The translations under genes were made by a program, and so were the position numbers. Shown in pieces: positions 10,121 through 19,300 of a stretch of DNA of 64,000 nt. This DNA is from Chitinimonas arctica (GTDB lineage Bacteria; Pseudomonadota; Gammaproteobacteria; Burkholderiales; Chitinimonadaceae), in NCBI RefSeq assembly GCF_007431345.1, contig NZ_CP041730.1:4216001-4280000 (forward strand). Direction: 5' to 3'. The stretch's first letter is position 1. Each line of letters starts with the position of its first letter. Under the pieces are notes generated by a model. That model saw only the letters and a program-made list of their open reading frames with translations. It had not been told where the DNA came from and searched no databases.

Positions 10121-10602
10121 ATCTGCCGTCGCTGGCCGAGCAACTGGGCCATGCCCTGCTGGCCCGCGGCTGGCGCGTCACCGCGGCCGAGTCGTGTACG
10201 GGTGGGGGTATCGCCAGTGCCATTACCGAGGTGGCCGGGTCGTCGGCCTGGTTCGATATGGCCTTCGTTACCTATTCCAATCCAGCCAAGCAAAAGCTGG
10301 TGGGGGTAGGCGAGGCGACCTTGGCCGCGAACGGCGCGGTGAGCGAAGCGGTCGCCGGCGAGATGGCTGCCGGCGCGCTGCGTGAAGCGGCGGCCGACTT
10401 GGCGGTGGCGGTCTCCGGTATTGCCGGGCCGACCGGCGGCACGGCGGACAAGCCGGTGGGGACCGTCTGTTTCGGTTGGGCCGGTGCAGCGGGTACCCAG
10501 ACGGAAACCCGTCATTTTGCCGGGGATCGCGCAGCGGTCCGGCAGCAAACCGTTCACTATGCCCTGGCCGGTCTCCTGGCCAGGCTGCAGGAAAAGACAT
10601 GA
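10117..10602 (+). CDS. pncC: Nicotinamide-nucleotide amidohydrolase (CinA C-terminal domain)
   Basis: 161 aa stand-alone CinA C-terminal domain. Family features are AESCTGGGIASAIT near residue 25 (with the nucleophilic Ser), VTYSNPAKQKLVGV, and VSGIAGPTGGTADKPVGTV. PncC deamidates NMN to NaMN in pyridine-nucleotide salvage. The ATG at 10117 overlaps the orn stop, and its own stop overlaps the start of the next gene. Confidence 0.93.
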   Translation: MNLPSLAEQLGHALLARGWRVTAAESCTGGGIASAITEVAGSSAWFDMAFVTYSNPAKQKLVGVGEATLAANGAVSEAVAGEMAAGALREAAADLAVAVSGIAGPTGGTADKPVGTVCFGWAGAAGTQTETRHFAGDRAAVRQQTVHYALAGLLARLQEKT

Positions 10603-11180
10603 CCACTATTGTATTGGTCCGCAAGGGCAATCAGGTCGCCATCGCGGCCGACACCCAGTCGACATTCGGCGATACCCGCCTGGGCCATCTGCACGATGCC
10701 CGGCCCGACAAGATTTTCGCCTCGCATGAGAGCTTGTTCGGTATCTGCGGGGCGGCGGCGCACGACCTGGTATTGCAGGCCGCGCTGGCCAAGGTGCGCA
10801 GCCTGGATTTCTCCAGCCGGCCGGCCATCTTCGACAGTTTTCGTAAGCTGCATCCCAAGTTCAAGGAAGACTATTTCCTGAAAACCGAGGAGGAGGAAGA
10901 CGATCCCTACGAGTCCAGCCAGATGACCGTATTGATCGCCAATGCCCACGGCATCTTCGGGATGTACTCGATGCGGGAGGTATATGAGTATCGCCAGTTC
11001 TGGGCCATCGGCTCGGGCCGTGATTTCGCCATCGGCGCCATGCGCGCGGTATACGAACGCCCTGACTTCAGCGCCGCCGATATCGCCCGGGTCGGGGTCG
11101 AAACCGGTTGCGAGTTCGATGTGAATTCCTCCCTGCCCATGACTTTGCGCACGGTCGAAATGACCGATGCTTCGCAATGA
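10599..11180 (+). CDS. Betaproteobacterial proteasome homologue (BPH), Ntn-hydrolase
   Basis: 193 aa. It begins Met-Thr-Thr-Ile-Val, so removal of Met exposes the Thr1 nucleophile typical of proteasome beta/HslV-type peptidases. AIAADTQST follows and supplies the Asp expected about 17 residues from Thr1. Further proteasome-fold features are a GICGAAAHDLVL strand and IGSGRDFAIGAM, close to the G-SG motif of HslV. Length and sequence differ from both HslV (about 175 aa, with an hslU neighbour) and Anbu (about 245 aa); they fit the BPH family. No ATPase partner gene adjoins it. The start overlaps the pncC stop, and hslO, a redox chaperone, follows 20 bp downstream. Confidence 0.85.
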   Translation: MTTIVLVRKGNQVAIAADTQSTFGDTRLGHLHDARPDKIFASHESLFGICGAAAHDLVLQAALAKVRSLDFSSRPAIFDSFRKLHPKFKEDYFLKTEEEEDDPYESSQMTVLIANAHGIFGMYSMREVYEYRQFWAIGSGRDFAIGAMRAVYERPDFSAADIARVGVETGCEFDVNSSLPMTLRTVEMTDASQ

Positions 11181-11200
11181 ATCCGTAAAGAACCCACGCC

Positions 11201-12076
11201 ATGAGCCTAGATACCCTGCAACGTTTTCTGTTCGATGCCGCGCCCGTGCGCGGCGAAGCGGTCCTGTTGGACGAAACCTGGCGCGAGGTGTTTACCCGCC
11301 GCGCCTATCCCAAGGTCTTGCAGAAGATCATCGGCGAGCTGATGGCCGCCTCGGCCCTGTTGACCGCCATGTTGAAGTTCGACGGTTCCCTGGTCATGCA
11401 GTTGCACGGCAAGGGCCTGGTCAAACTGATCGTGATCGAATGCGAATCCGATCTGACCCTGCGCGCCACCGCCCGCTGGGACGAAGAGGCGGAATTGCCG
11501 GATGTGCCGCTGGGCGAATTGCTGGGCGACGGCAAATTCGTCATTACCCTGGACCCGCGCGAAGAGGGCCAGGCCTACCAGGGGGTGGTCAGTTTGATCG
11601 GCAATAGCGTGGCCGCCATCATCGAACACTATATGCAGACCTCCGAGCAGCTGGATACGCGGCTGTGGCTGGCCTGCGAGGACGGCAAGGCCGCGGGTGT
11701 CATGCTGCAGAAGCTGCCGGCGGGGCAGGGCGATCCAAACGCCTGGCAGCATCTCACTACCTTGGCGGAAACCATTACCCCTGTGGAATTGGTGTCGCTG
11801 GCGCCGCAACAATTGCTTTACCGTCTGTTCCATGATGACGGCGTGCGCGTGATGGCCGAAGAGCGTCCGCATTTCGGTTGCCGCTGCTCGTTGGAGAAAG
11901 TGAGCAATATGCTCAAGATGGTGGGGCGCGAGGAGGCGGATTCCATTCTGGCCGAGCGCGGCCAGGTGGAGGTCGATTGCGATTTCTGCAACCAGCACTA
12001 TGCTTTCGACGCGGTCGATGTCGCCCAGTTGTTTGCCACCGATGTGCCGATCGCCGCGAGCGACTCGCAGCACTGA
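11201..12076 (+). CDS. hslO: Redox-regulated chaperone Hsp33
   Basis: 291 aa holdase activated by oxidation. The C-terminal zinc switch is intact: C-x-C (FGCRCSLEKV) followed about 30 residues later by C-x-x-C (EVDCDFCNQHY). The N-terminal substrate-binding domain starts SLDTLQRFLFDAAPVRGE, as usual in proteobacteria. It lies 20 bp after the BPH proteasome homologue, an arrangement that hints at a shared protein-quality role. Confidence 0.96.
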   Translation: MSLDTLQRFLFDAAPVRGEAVLLDETWREVFTRRAYPKVLQKIIGELMAASALLTAMLKFDGSLVMQLHGKGLVKLIVIECESDLTLRATARWDEEAELPDVPLGELLGDGKFVITLDPREEGQAYQGVVSLIGNSVAAIIEHYMQTSEQLDTRLWLACEDGKAAGVMLQKLPAGQGDPNAWQHLTTLAETITPVELVSLAPQQLLYRLFHDDGVRVMAEERPHFGCRCSLEKVSNMLKMVGREEADSILAERGQVEVDCDFCNQHYAFDAVDVAQLFATDVPIAASDSQH

Positions 12077-12080
12077 CACA

Positions 12081-12120
12081 GCCAGGCGACACGGATTTTG
12101 TAAATATCGGTGTCGCTGGC
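12081..12120 (+). other. Hairpin after hslO
   Basis: GCCAGGCGACAC (12081-12092) pairs with GTGTCGCTGGC (12110-12120) with one bulge and a 17-base loop. There is no T-tract afterwards, so it may be a processing or attenuation structure rather than a simple terminator. Confidence 0.35.
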
Positions 12121-12237
12121 CGGCGGCCCTTACAGTCGCTTACATTCGCGATGGGCGCGAAATCAATGGTTTACCTCATGGACTTAGAGTGGCATCCATG
12201 CGCTGCACCCTGCGGCGAGACCAAGGAGAGCCGAACC

Positions 12238-12744
12238 ATGAAATTGTTGCCCAGATTGATGGCGATGTCCCTGCTGACCGTCATGGTCGCCACCCAAGCC
12301 GCGCAGGCCGGCGAGCCCGCCGATGCCGCACGGCACGCCAGGCACGCCGGAGCGCATGGCATGCATGGTGATGGCATGTTCAAGGCCTTGGCCCGCGTCA
12401 AGGCCGAGTTGAAGCTCTCGCCGGCGCAGAGCGGTTTGTGGGAAGAGGCCGATGCCGCTACTCGCGATGCCCGCCAGGCCATGCGGCAAAACCACGAGCA
12501 AATGCGCGCGGCCATGCAGGCCGAGCGCCAGAAGGATGTGCTGGACCTGGCCAAGCTCGATCAAGCGATGAGCAGCCAGCACGAACAGGCGCGGCAGGGG
12601 CGTGAGGCGGTCAAGAGCAAATGGCTCGCGGTCTATGCCAGCTTGAGCGTGGATCAGAAACGGGTGGTCAGCCAGCATATCAAGGACCGCTTCGCCCGCA
12701 TGGAAAAATGGCATGAGCGTAGGCGTGCGCAAAAGGCGCAATAG
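12238..12744 (+). CDS. Spy/CpxP-like periplasmic LTxxQ protein
   Basis: 168 aa from the ATG at 12238, which has AAGGAGAG just upstream. A signal peptide (MKLLPRLMAMSLLTVMVATQ, cleaved near AQAG) is followed by a mainly helical, His/Met/Arg-rich protein. Two degenerate LTxxQ-type motifs are present (LKLSPAQ and LSVDQ). This is the Spy/CpxP architecture: a cradle-shaped periplasmic chaperone or envelope-stress sensor. Whether it acts as a chaperone or in metal tolerance cannot be told; the His-rich segment after the signal peptide (HARHAGAHGMHGDGM) may bind metal. Confidence 0.8.
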   Translation: MKLLPRLMAMSLLTVMVATQAAQAGEPADAARHARHAGAHGMHGDGMFKALARVKAELKLSPAQSGLWEEADAATRDARQAMRQNHEQMRAAMQAERQKDVLDLAKLDQAMSSQHEQARQGREAVKSKWLAVYASLSVDQKRVVSQHIKDRFARMEKWHERRRAQKAQ

Positions 12745-12779
12745 TCCGACAATCTACCCAACCGAACGGATCTGCCACT

Positions 12780-12822
12780 GCCCACCGCCGACTCTTGCCG
12801 GTTGGTGGGCTTGTTCGTTTTC
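12780..12822 (+). terminator. Intrinsic terminator after the Spy-like gene
   Basis: The stem GCCCACCGCCG (12780-12790) pairs imperfectly with CGGTTGGTGGGC (12799-12810) and is followed by TTGTTCGTTTTC. Confidence 0.6.
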
Positions 12823-12982
12823 GTGCGGATGTACCCAGTGCGTCTCTAGCGTGCATTTTTGACAAATGATGCCGGCCTTCCGGCAAGAGATGCTGCCGTA
12901 AGTAATTGACATAAATTGTAAAAATTGAATTTTGAAGGGATGGTGGTTAAAATTAAACGATCAGATGTGCCAGGAGTTCACC

Positions 12983-13660
12983 ATGAAGCTTGAAGATCGG
13001 ATGCGTCGTTCAATCCAGCGTCGTTCAGGCAACCTTGTGTTTCGTTCAGACCTTGCAGCGTTGGGGAGTCCTACGCAGGTGACTCATGCCCTGGGCGCCT
13101 TGGTGCATGAGGGGGAGCTTCTGCGTCTGGGAATTGGCATCTATGCCAAGGCAAAGCGCGAAGCCTATGGAGGGCGGGTGCGGCCGCTAGCGAGTCTTGA
13201 GACGATCATTCGAGAGGCCGCCCAAAGATTGGGGCTGGGACCGCATGGATCGGTATCCTCCGTGGCCGCTGGTGGGACTGAAGAGGCAATGCTGGTGATC
13301 GAGACCGACATGCCGCGGATTTCGCGCAAGCTGGTCATCGACGGGAAGATCGTGCAGTTCCGCAGCGCTCGGCGCAAGCTTCGAGACGAAGGGAGGCCTC
13401 AGCCATTGACTATTCCGACCGTTGGGGTCGCCCGCTTTGTGCAGGACCTCGCACATCGATACCAAGTGGTCTACGCCATCAATTCCATGGATCAATGGGC
13501 GGATACCGTCACACGCTTGGCTGGGGACGAAGTCAGGTCAGATCCTACCGAGGATCTCCTGGTTGCGTTGAAGCGTGCCGGGAAACTCTCCAAGAAGGAT
13601 GTCGCGACACTGGCGGTCAATTACTGGAGGGAGCGCAAGCACGGTGTTCGATCCGTTTAA
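12983..13660 (+). CDS. AbiEi/DUF6088-like antitoxin
   Basis: 225 aa from the ATG at 12983, which has AGGAG at an ideal distance (12972-12976). The N-terminal part is a winged-helix-like domain (VFRSDLAALGSPTQVTHALG, then GELLRLGIGIYAKAK) of the kind in AbiEi-type antitoxins and DUF6088 proteins. The rest includes the promoter-type domain ending TEDLLVALKRAGKLSKKD. Such proteins usually sit beside AbiEii nucleotidyltransferases and repress their own operon. Here the last 17 bases overlap a Fic gene instead, so this protein is the likely antidote and autoregulator of the Fic enzyme. I see no (S/T)xxxE(G/N) inhibitory helix of known Fic antitoxins in it. Confidence 0.75.
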   Translation: MKLEDRMRRSIQRRSGNLVFRSDLAALGSPTQVTHALGALVHEGELLRLGIGIYAKAKREAYGGRVRPLASLETIIREAAQRLGLGPHGSVSSVAAGGTEEAMLVIETDMPRISRKLVIDGKIVQFRSARRKLRDEGRPQPLTIPTVGVARFVQDLAHRYQVVYAINSMDQWADTVTRLAGDEVRSDPTEDLLVALKRAGKLSKKDVATLAVNYWRERKHGVRSV

Positions 13661-14378
13661 GAATTTCGACCAGGCGGGCTACCTGCAGAACCGGTATGGC
13701 GAGAAAGATCCGGAGATTGTTCGCCAGCTGGAGCACACACTGTTTCGAGCGGGGCTGGACGATGCTCTGGCCCATGTGGCAAAGCGACGAACGCTGTATT
13801 ACAACGACTTTCTAACTGTTCATCGTATTCTATTCTCTGAGTTCTATCCTTGGGCCGGCGACGACCGTGCGGTGACGGCCCCCGACATCGCCGTTAAAAA
13901 AGGCGACACGCTGTTTTGCCATCCACTCGATTCAAGGCGGGCCGTGGAGGAGGGGTTGCGCATAGGGCAAGATAAAGCCGCTCTGCAGCAGCACTCAGGC
14001 GAGGTAATGGGCTGGTTCGCCTATGGTCACCCGTTTCTCGATGGAAACGGTCGTACGATGCTGATTATCCACAGTGAGCTTTGCCATCGTGCAGGCTTCT
14101 GTATCGAATGGCAGCGTACGCGCAAGGCGGACTACTTGACGGCGTTGAGTGCTGAAATCTCCTCTCCTGGACGGGGTCATCTGGACCGCTATTTGCAGAA
14201 CTTCATCGGGGCATCGCGCGATCGCTGTCAGTGGGGAGGAGCCATTGACGGCATTCAGGGATTGGATGGGAGCATTGTCCAGGACACGGTGGACGGAGAA
14301 TATTCCGATGCAAGGGTGGTGCAGAAGTACCAGCAGTTCGAGATGAACCGGAACCACTCGATTTCTGGACGACGCTGA
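13644..14378 (+). CDS. Fic family AMP/NMP transferase, putative toxin
   Basis: 244 aa from a GTG at 13644, preceded by GGAGGGAG (13626-13633) and overlapping the antitoxin gene by 17 bases. The full Fic core is present: LTVHRILFSEFYPWAG, the flap before CHPLD, and the catalytic loop HPFLDGNGRT with His129. All HxFx(D/E)GN(G/K)R residues are intact, so transferase activity is expected. No inhibitory (S/T)xxxE(G/N) helix is visible within the protein, which points to inhibition by a separate partner. The C-terminal 50 residues are not part of the core. The target protein is unknown. Confidence 0.88.
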   Translation: MFDPFKNFDQAGYLQNRYGEKDPEIVRQLEHTLFRAGLDDALAHVAKRRTLYYNDFLTVHRILFSEFYPWAGDDRAVTAPDIAVKKGDTLFCHPLDSRRAVEEGLRIGQDKAALQQHSGEVMGWFAYGHPFLDGNGRTMLIIHSELCHRAGFCIEWQRTRKADYLTALSAEISSPGRGHLDRYLQNFIGASRDRCQWGGAIDGIQGLDGSIVQDTVDGEYSDARVVQKYQQFEMNRNHSISGRR

Positions 14379-14910
14379 CCACCAATCAGGGTTGCCTCTG
14401 TACCGCCGCGCCTAAGTGTAATTTTGTAGCGCCTTCACAAGTCAAGCCGCGCCGATCAGCATAATTACCATCCGCACCCTTCGTGGGCGGCAGATGATTT
14501 TGGTAATCAATTTTGCTACCATCTCTCCTTACAAAAATATGCGCACAACGCCCGACGAGGCGGATTGAACGCGCAAAATGGTCAAAAATAACAAGGAGTA
14601 GGAAAAAATGTCGCGAACCCCACAGATACGTCTCTGCCACGTCCCAGTAACATCCTGAAGCTACTCTTTCCTACCGCCCTGAATTTATTTTCAGCGACGT
14701 AGCGCAGCCAGCGCTGCGCCGTGCTGGTCGGTGCGCATCGAACCGTTTTTGCTGGCTGTCTTGATCAATTTCAGGATGGCGGCGCGCGGACGCATGCCGG
14801 ATGCAAAGGGGGAGCGCTGAATCGCGCCGCCAGGCGCCAAGGTCCATGCCGTGGCCTTATTCAGTGTTGCGCCAATGTGTCTTTCCGATGAATCAATTGG
14901 AAGGAATGGC
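14379..14910. other. Intergenic stretch between fic and the secreted orphan
   Basis: 532 bases without a convincing gene. The first 300 bases are AT-richer and contain a well-placed AAGGAG before a 16-codon ORF at about 14608-14658, probably chance. Bases 14691-14840 hold the minus-strand frame described separately. I see no terminator with a T-tract for fic, and no RNA gene that I recognise. Confidence 0.4.
14691..14840 (-). pseudogene. Possible small ORF or gene remnant
   Basis: A minus-strand frame ends at the TGA at 14691-14693 and reads as plausible protein (GMRPRAAILKLIKTAS, then GSMRTDQHGAALAALRR). Possible starts are a TTG at 14840 (49 aa) or an ATG at 14795 (34 aa). The frame stays open upstream without a good start codon, so it could be the tail of a broken gene. 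No ribosome site or family recognised. Confidence 0.2.
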
Positions 14911-15372
14911 TTGGCTAACTTTAAAAAACTGATTGGCTGCTCCCTGCTATTGGCGAGTTTATTCGGCCAAGCTCAGCCTATCGAAACGGCGGTGGCGGAT
15001 ACTGCCGCTTCAATCAAAAAGACCCCTTGCCCAAAAGGGGAATTCAAAGATTTTCTGCGTGCCTATTCCGAGGATATCCGGGTTCAACAGGCTTTCACGC
15101 ATTTCCCGCTACGGAAGCAGCGTCTGGACTTGATGGCCGAACCGGAGCCCAAGCCGGTGCTCGAATCGCTGCGTGCCGACCGGGTCAAGTACCCCATTTT
15201 TCCCACGACGGCCGAGCGAAGATCCAAGTCATTGAATTTACGTATCGATCGGCTCGATGCCAGTCACGTCAAGGTCTCGCTGACAAAGCCGGATACCGAT
15301 TACCAGGTGGTCTATCGCTTCAGCAAGGCTGGCTGCTGGCGATTGAACGCCATTGAAGATTGGTCGCTGTAA
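14911..15372 (+). CDS. Secreted hypothetical protein (DUF4348-like)
   Basis: I take the TTG at 14911 as the start because AAGGA (14901-14905) lies 5 bases upstream and because it places a signal peptide at the N-terminus (ANFKKLIGCSLLLASLFGQAQ). An upstream ATG at 14851 would bury that signal. The mature protein is about 130 residues. The segment GEFKDFLRAYSEDIRVQQAFTHF resembles the start of DUF4348-type domains, and two Cys (one after the signal, one near the C-terminus) could form a disulfide in the periplasm. Function unknown. Confidence 0.6.
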   Translation: MANFKKLIGCSLLLASLFGQAQPIETAVADTAASIKKTPCPKGEFKDFLRAYSEDIRVQQAFTHFPLRKQRLDLMAEPEPKPVLESLRADRVKYPIFPTTAERRSKSLNLRIDRLDASHVKVSLTKPDTDYQVVYRFSKAGCWRLNAIEDWSL

Positions 15373-15503
15373 GGCGCCATCGGCGAAGCCTCGCCTGAAT
15401 CATGAATATAAGAACGCAATAGATCAGCAAACGTCCTGCCGGTTGGTAGGTGGGACGGAGGCTTGTCTCAAAACGTGGTTACGTCAATCTCCGGAGGAAA
15501 GTA

Positions 15504-16376
15504 ATGCCTTTTAATAATACGATGAACACCATGCTGCCATCCCAAAATGGGGTGAATCCGCATGTCACCGGCAATTATGGTGAAAGCCGCAGCGGCGGTC
15601 CGCACGGCGGTACGGATTTCAACTACGTGGGTGGCCAGACCGGCACCAACCTTACCCATCCGACCATCAACGCGCCGATCGATGGGACAGTGACCTTCGT
15701 GGGCGGCCAGTACGGCACCATCAAGATCCGCGATGCCGACGGCAATAGCCACGAGATTCTCCATACCAATTCGCAAAACGTGAGCGTGGGCGACCAGGTC
15801 AGCGCCGGCAATGCGATCGGTACCATGGGCGGCAAGGGCCCCAATGGCGCGAATCAGTATGCCCAGCACGTCCACTATCAGATGAAGGATCCGCAGGGCC
15901 GCCGTATCAGCCCGCAGGAGTGGTGGGATAACCACGATAGCGGCACGGACGACGGTGCCGGCGGCGCCGGAAATGGCGAGGGCGCGCCGGGCGGACCCGG
16001 CAGCGCCGGTGGCGCGGCGGGGCGGGCGGCTGCGTTCCGCCGCGCCGCGACCCTTTGGTGTTCGACCTCGATGGTGACGGCGTGGAAACCACCAGCACGC
16101 GCGATGGCACGATCATCCTGTTCGACCATGATGGCGACGGAATCAAGACCGGCACCGGCTGGGTCAAGCCCGACGACGGCTGGCTGGTGCTGGACCGCGA
16201 TGGCAACGGCGCCATCGATACCGGCCGCGAGCTATTCGGCGTCGATACCCGCAAGCAGGATGGGCAACTGGCCAAGGACGGTTTCGATGCGCTCAAGGAT
16301 CTGGATGCCAACCGCGATAACAAGATCGATGGCGCGGACACCGTTTTCGCCAATCTGCGCATCTGGCGCGACCTGA
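15504..16376 (+). CDS. M23 (LytM) peptidase domain, 5' part of a frame-broken M23-RTX gene
   Basis: The ATG at 15504 has GGAGG (15493-15497) upstream. Residues 1-140 form a LytM-type zinc endopeptidase with all ligands present: PHGGTDF (His and Asp) and, near residue 122, the HxH pair in AQHVHYQM. A Gly/Ala/Pro linker follows. Real coding sequence in this frame ends near 16010-16025; from there to the stop at 16376 the translation is antisense-like and low quality, while the RTX protein continues in another frame. No Sec signal peptide is seen, as expected if the protein is exported by a type I system through RTX. A one-base deletion in the GC-rich linker would explain the break. Confidence 0.7.
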   Translation: MPFNNTMNTMLPSQNGVNPHVTGNYGESRSGGPHGGTDFNYVGGQTGTNLTHPTINAPIDGTVTFVGGQYGTIKIRDADGNSHEILHTNSQNVSVGDQVSAGNAIGTMGGKGPNGANQYAQHVHYQMKDPQGRRISPQEWWDNHDSGTDDGAGGAGNGEGAPGGPGSAGGAAGRAAAFRRAATLWCSTSMVTAWKPPARAMARSSCSTMMATESRPAPAGSSPTTAGWCWTAMATAPSIPAASYSASIPASRMGNWPRTVSMRSRIWMPTAITRSMARTPFSPICASGAT

Positions 16377-19300
16377 ACCAGGACGGCATCAGCCAGGCCA
16401 ATGAGCTGAGCACGCTGGACGCCAACAGCATCGTCTCGGTCGGGGTCAACTCCACGACCGTACGTACCGACCTGGGCAACGGCAATATCCAGACCGCGGC
16501 TGGTACTTTCACCCGTAGCAACGGTACCACCGGTACCACCGGCGAAACGGATGCCACCGTTGCCAACCTCGACCTGCTGGTCAATACCTTCTACCGCCAA
16601 TATACCGACCATATCGCCCTGAGCGAGCAGGCCAAGGCGCTGCCGGCCCTGCGTGGTTCCGGCCGGGTGCGCGACCTGAGCGAGGCCATCAGCCTGTCCG
16701 CCGAGCTGGGCAATTGGGTGCAAGGCTACACCCAGCAGACCACCCGGCAGGGCCAGCTCGACCAGCTCGACGGCTTTGTCGAGAAATGGGCCAATACCTC
16801 GGATCTGAAATCGCTGCAGGCGCAAGCCACGGCGCTGGCGGGCCAGGGTGTCACGCTGGAATACAAGCTGGCCGGGCTCACGGCCGGTACGCCGCAATTC
16901 ACGGATTTCGTGCGCAAGCTCGGCATCGTGGAACGCTTTATGGGCTTCACCTATGGCGGCGTGAGCGGGCAGGCGCGCTTTACCGTTCTGGACGCAACTT
17001 CGGGCCGGCTCACCGTCACCTTGGCGGCCGAACAGATCGCCAATATTTCGCTGGCTTATGATCGGTTCAAAACCGATATCTACGAATCGCTGCTGCCGGC
17101 GACCCGGCTCAAGCCTTTCGTGGATAGCCTGGAAAGCGCCTTGATGGCGGATACCCTCAGCTTTACCGGTCTCGAAAGCCAGTTCAGCCAGGCCATTACC
17201 GCCCGGGGCCAGCAGGGTCTCATCGACCTGGTCGAATTCGTCAGTGCTTATGGCTACGATAGGCTGGCCGACCTGGGCTGGGATGCAAGCGGTTTCCTGC
17301 TCGGCCAAATAAGAAAGGCGCCCGAACTGGCTGCCTTCTCGGCGGAGCTGAGCAGCTGGACGGTACGCCTGGCCGGCGCCACCGAGCACAATCTCAGCGG
17401 TTCTTCACGCTCGGACCTGCTGGTCGGTACCCGTGATGCCGATACCCTGTATGGCCGGAACGGTAACGATCTTTTGCTGGGGGGCAACGGCAACGACCAG
17501 ATCATGGGCGAGAACGGCGCCGATACGCTGGACGGCGGCACCGGGAACGACCACCTCAACGGCGGCAACGGTGCCGATACTTATCTGTTCGGCAAAGCCT
17601 CCGGCCAGGATGTGATCAACAATAACGACAGCGATGCGGCCGGTACCCAGCCCGACACCATCCTGCTGGGTGCGGGCATCGTCCCGGCCGGCGTGACCCT
17701 GACCCGTAGCGGCGACAGCCTCTTCCTCAGCCTGAACGGCAGCGACGACCGGCTGGAAGTACAGAGCTATTTCAACCAGGATGGCAATTCCGCCTACGCC
17801 TTGGATCGGATCAAGTTCGCCGACGGTACCAGCTGGGATGTCGCCACCATCAAGCGCATGGTGCTGCAGTCCACCGACGGCAACGACACGCTGACCGGCT
17901 ATGCCGGCAACGACACCCTCGTCGGCGGCGACGGCAATGACACCCTCAATGGCATGGCCGGCGATGACCAGCTCAGCGGCAATAGCGGCGCCGACAACTT
18001 GCAGGGCGGCGACGGCAACGATACCGCCGAGGGCGGCGTGGGTGCCGACCTGCTGTATGGCGGCAGCGGTAACGATGTTCTGCGGGGCAACGAGCACAAC
18101 GACAATCTGCAGGGCGATGCCGGCAATGACACGCTCGAGGGTGGCAGCGGCAACGACCACCTCAACGGCGGTGCGGGCGCCGATACCTATCGCTTCGATA
18201 TCGGCGGTGGCCAGGACGTGATCGGCAACCACGATAGCGACGCCTTCGGTACCCAGATCGATACCCTAAGGATGGGCGAGGGCATCTCGCCGGCCGGTGT
18301 CACCCTGACCCGTGGCGGCGATAGCCTCTTCGTCAGTGTGAACGGCAGCGATGACAGGGTGGAAGTGCAGAGCTACTTCAACCAGGATGGCGGGGGCAGC
18401 TACGTACTCGACAAGATCGCGTTTGCCGATGGCACCAGCTGGGATATCGCCACGGTCAAGCGCATGGTGTTGCTGTCCACCGACGGCAACGATACCTTGG
18501 CGGGCTACAGCGGCAACGACACCATCGCCGGCGGTGACGGCAATGACGGCATCAACGGCATGGCCGGCGACGATCAGCTGGATGGCGGCGTGGGTGCCGA
18601 CACCCTGCAGGGTGGCGAGGGCAACGATGCCGAGCAAGGTGGTGCCGGCGCCGACATGCTTTACGGCGGCATCGGCAACGACTTGCTGCTGGGCAACGAG
18701 CACAACGACAATCTGCAAGGCGATGCCGGCAATGACACGCTCGACGGCGGTAGCGGCAATGACAACCTCAACGGTGGCGCGGGCGCCGATACTTATCGCT
18801 TTGGTCTGGGCGCCGGGCAGGACACGGTCAACAACCACGACAGCGACGCCTTCGGTACCCAGCCCGACACCATCGAACTCGGTGCCGGCATCACCCCGGC
18901 CGGGGTGACCTTGACGCGCAGCGGCGACAACCTGATCCTCAGCCTGAACGGCAGCGACGACCGGCTGGAAGTGCAGAGCTACTTCAACCAGGATGCCGCC
19001 GGCCCTTACGCCGTGGACAAAATCAAGTTCGCGGACGGCAGCAGCTGGGATATTGCGACCGTCAAAACGATGGTACTGCAGTCCACCGTCGGCAACGATA
19101 CGCTGGCTGGCTATATCGGCAACGACGCCATTACCGGCGACGACGGTAACGACAGCATCAATGGCATGGCCGGGAACGATGCGCTCAATGGCAATAGCGG
19201 TGCGGATACGCTTCAGGGCGGTGAGGGCGACGACACCGTAAAGGGTTGGAGCGGTGCCGACCAGCTGTACGGCGGTAACGGCAACGACCTGTTGTCGGGC

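Noticed and set aside
10599..11180. HslV assignment for the proteasome-like gene
   Set aside because: No hslU adjoins it, the length is 193 aa, and the residues after Thr1 (TIVLVRKGN) differ from HslV; BPH fits better.
14386..14640. 84-codon minus-strand ORF after fic
   Set aside because: No ribosome site, odd composition and no recognisable motif; probably chance in AT-richer DNA.
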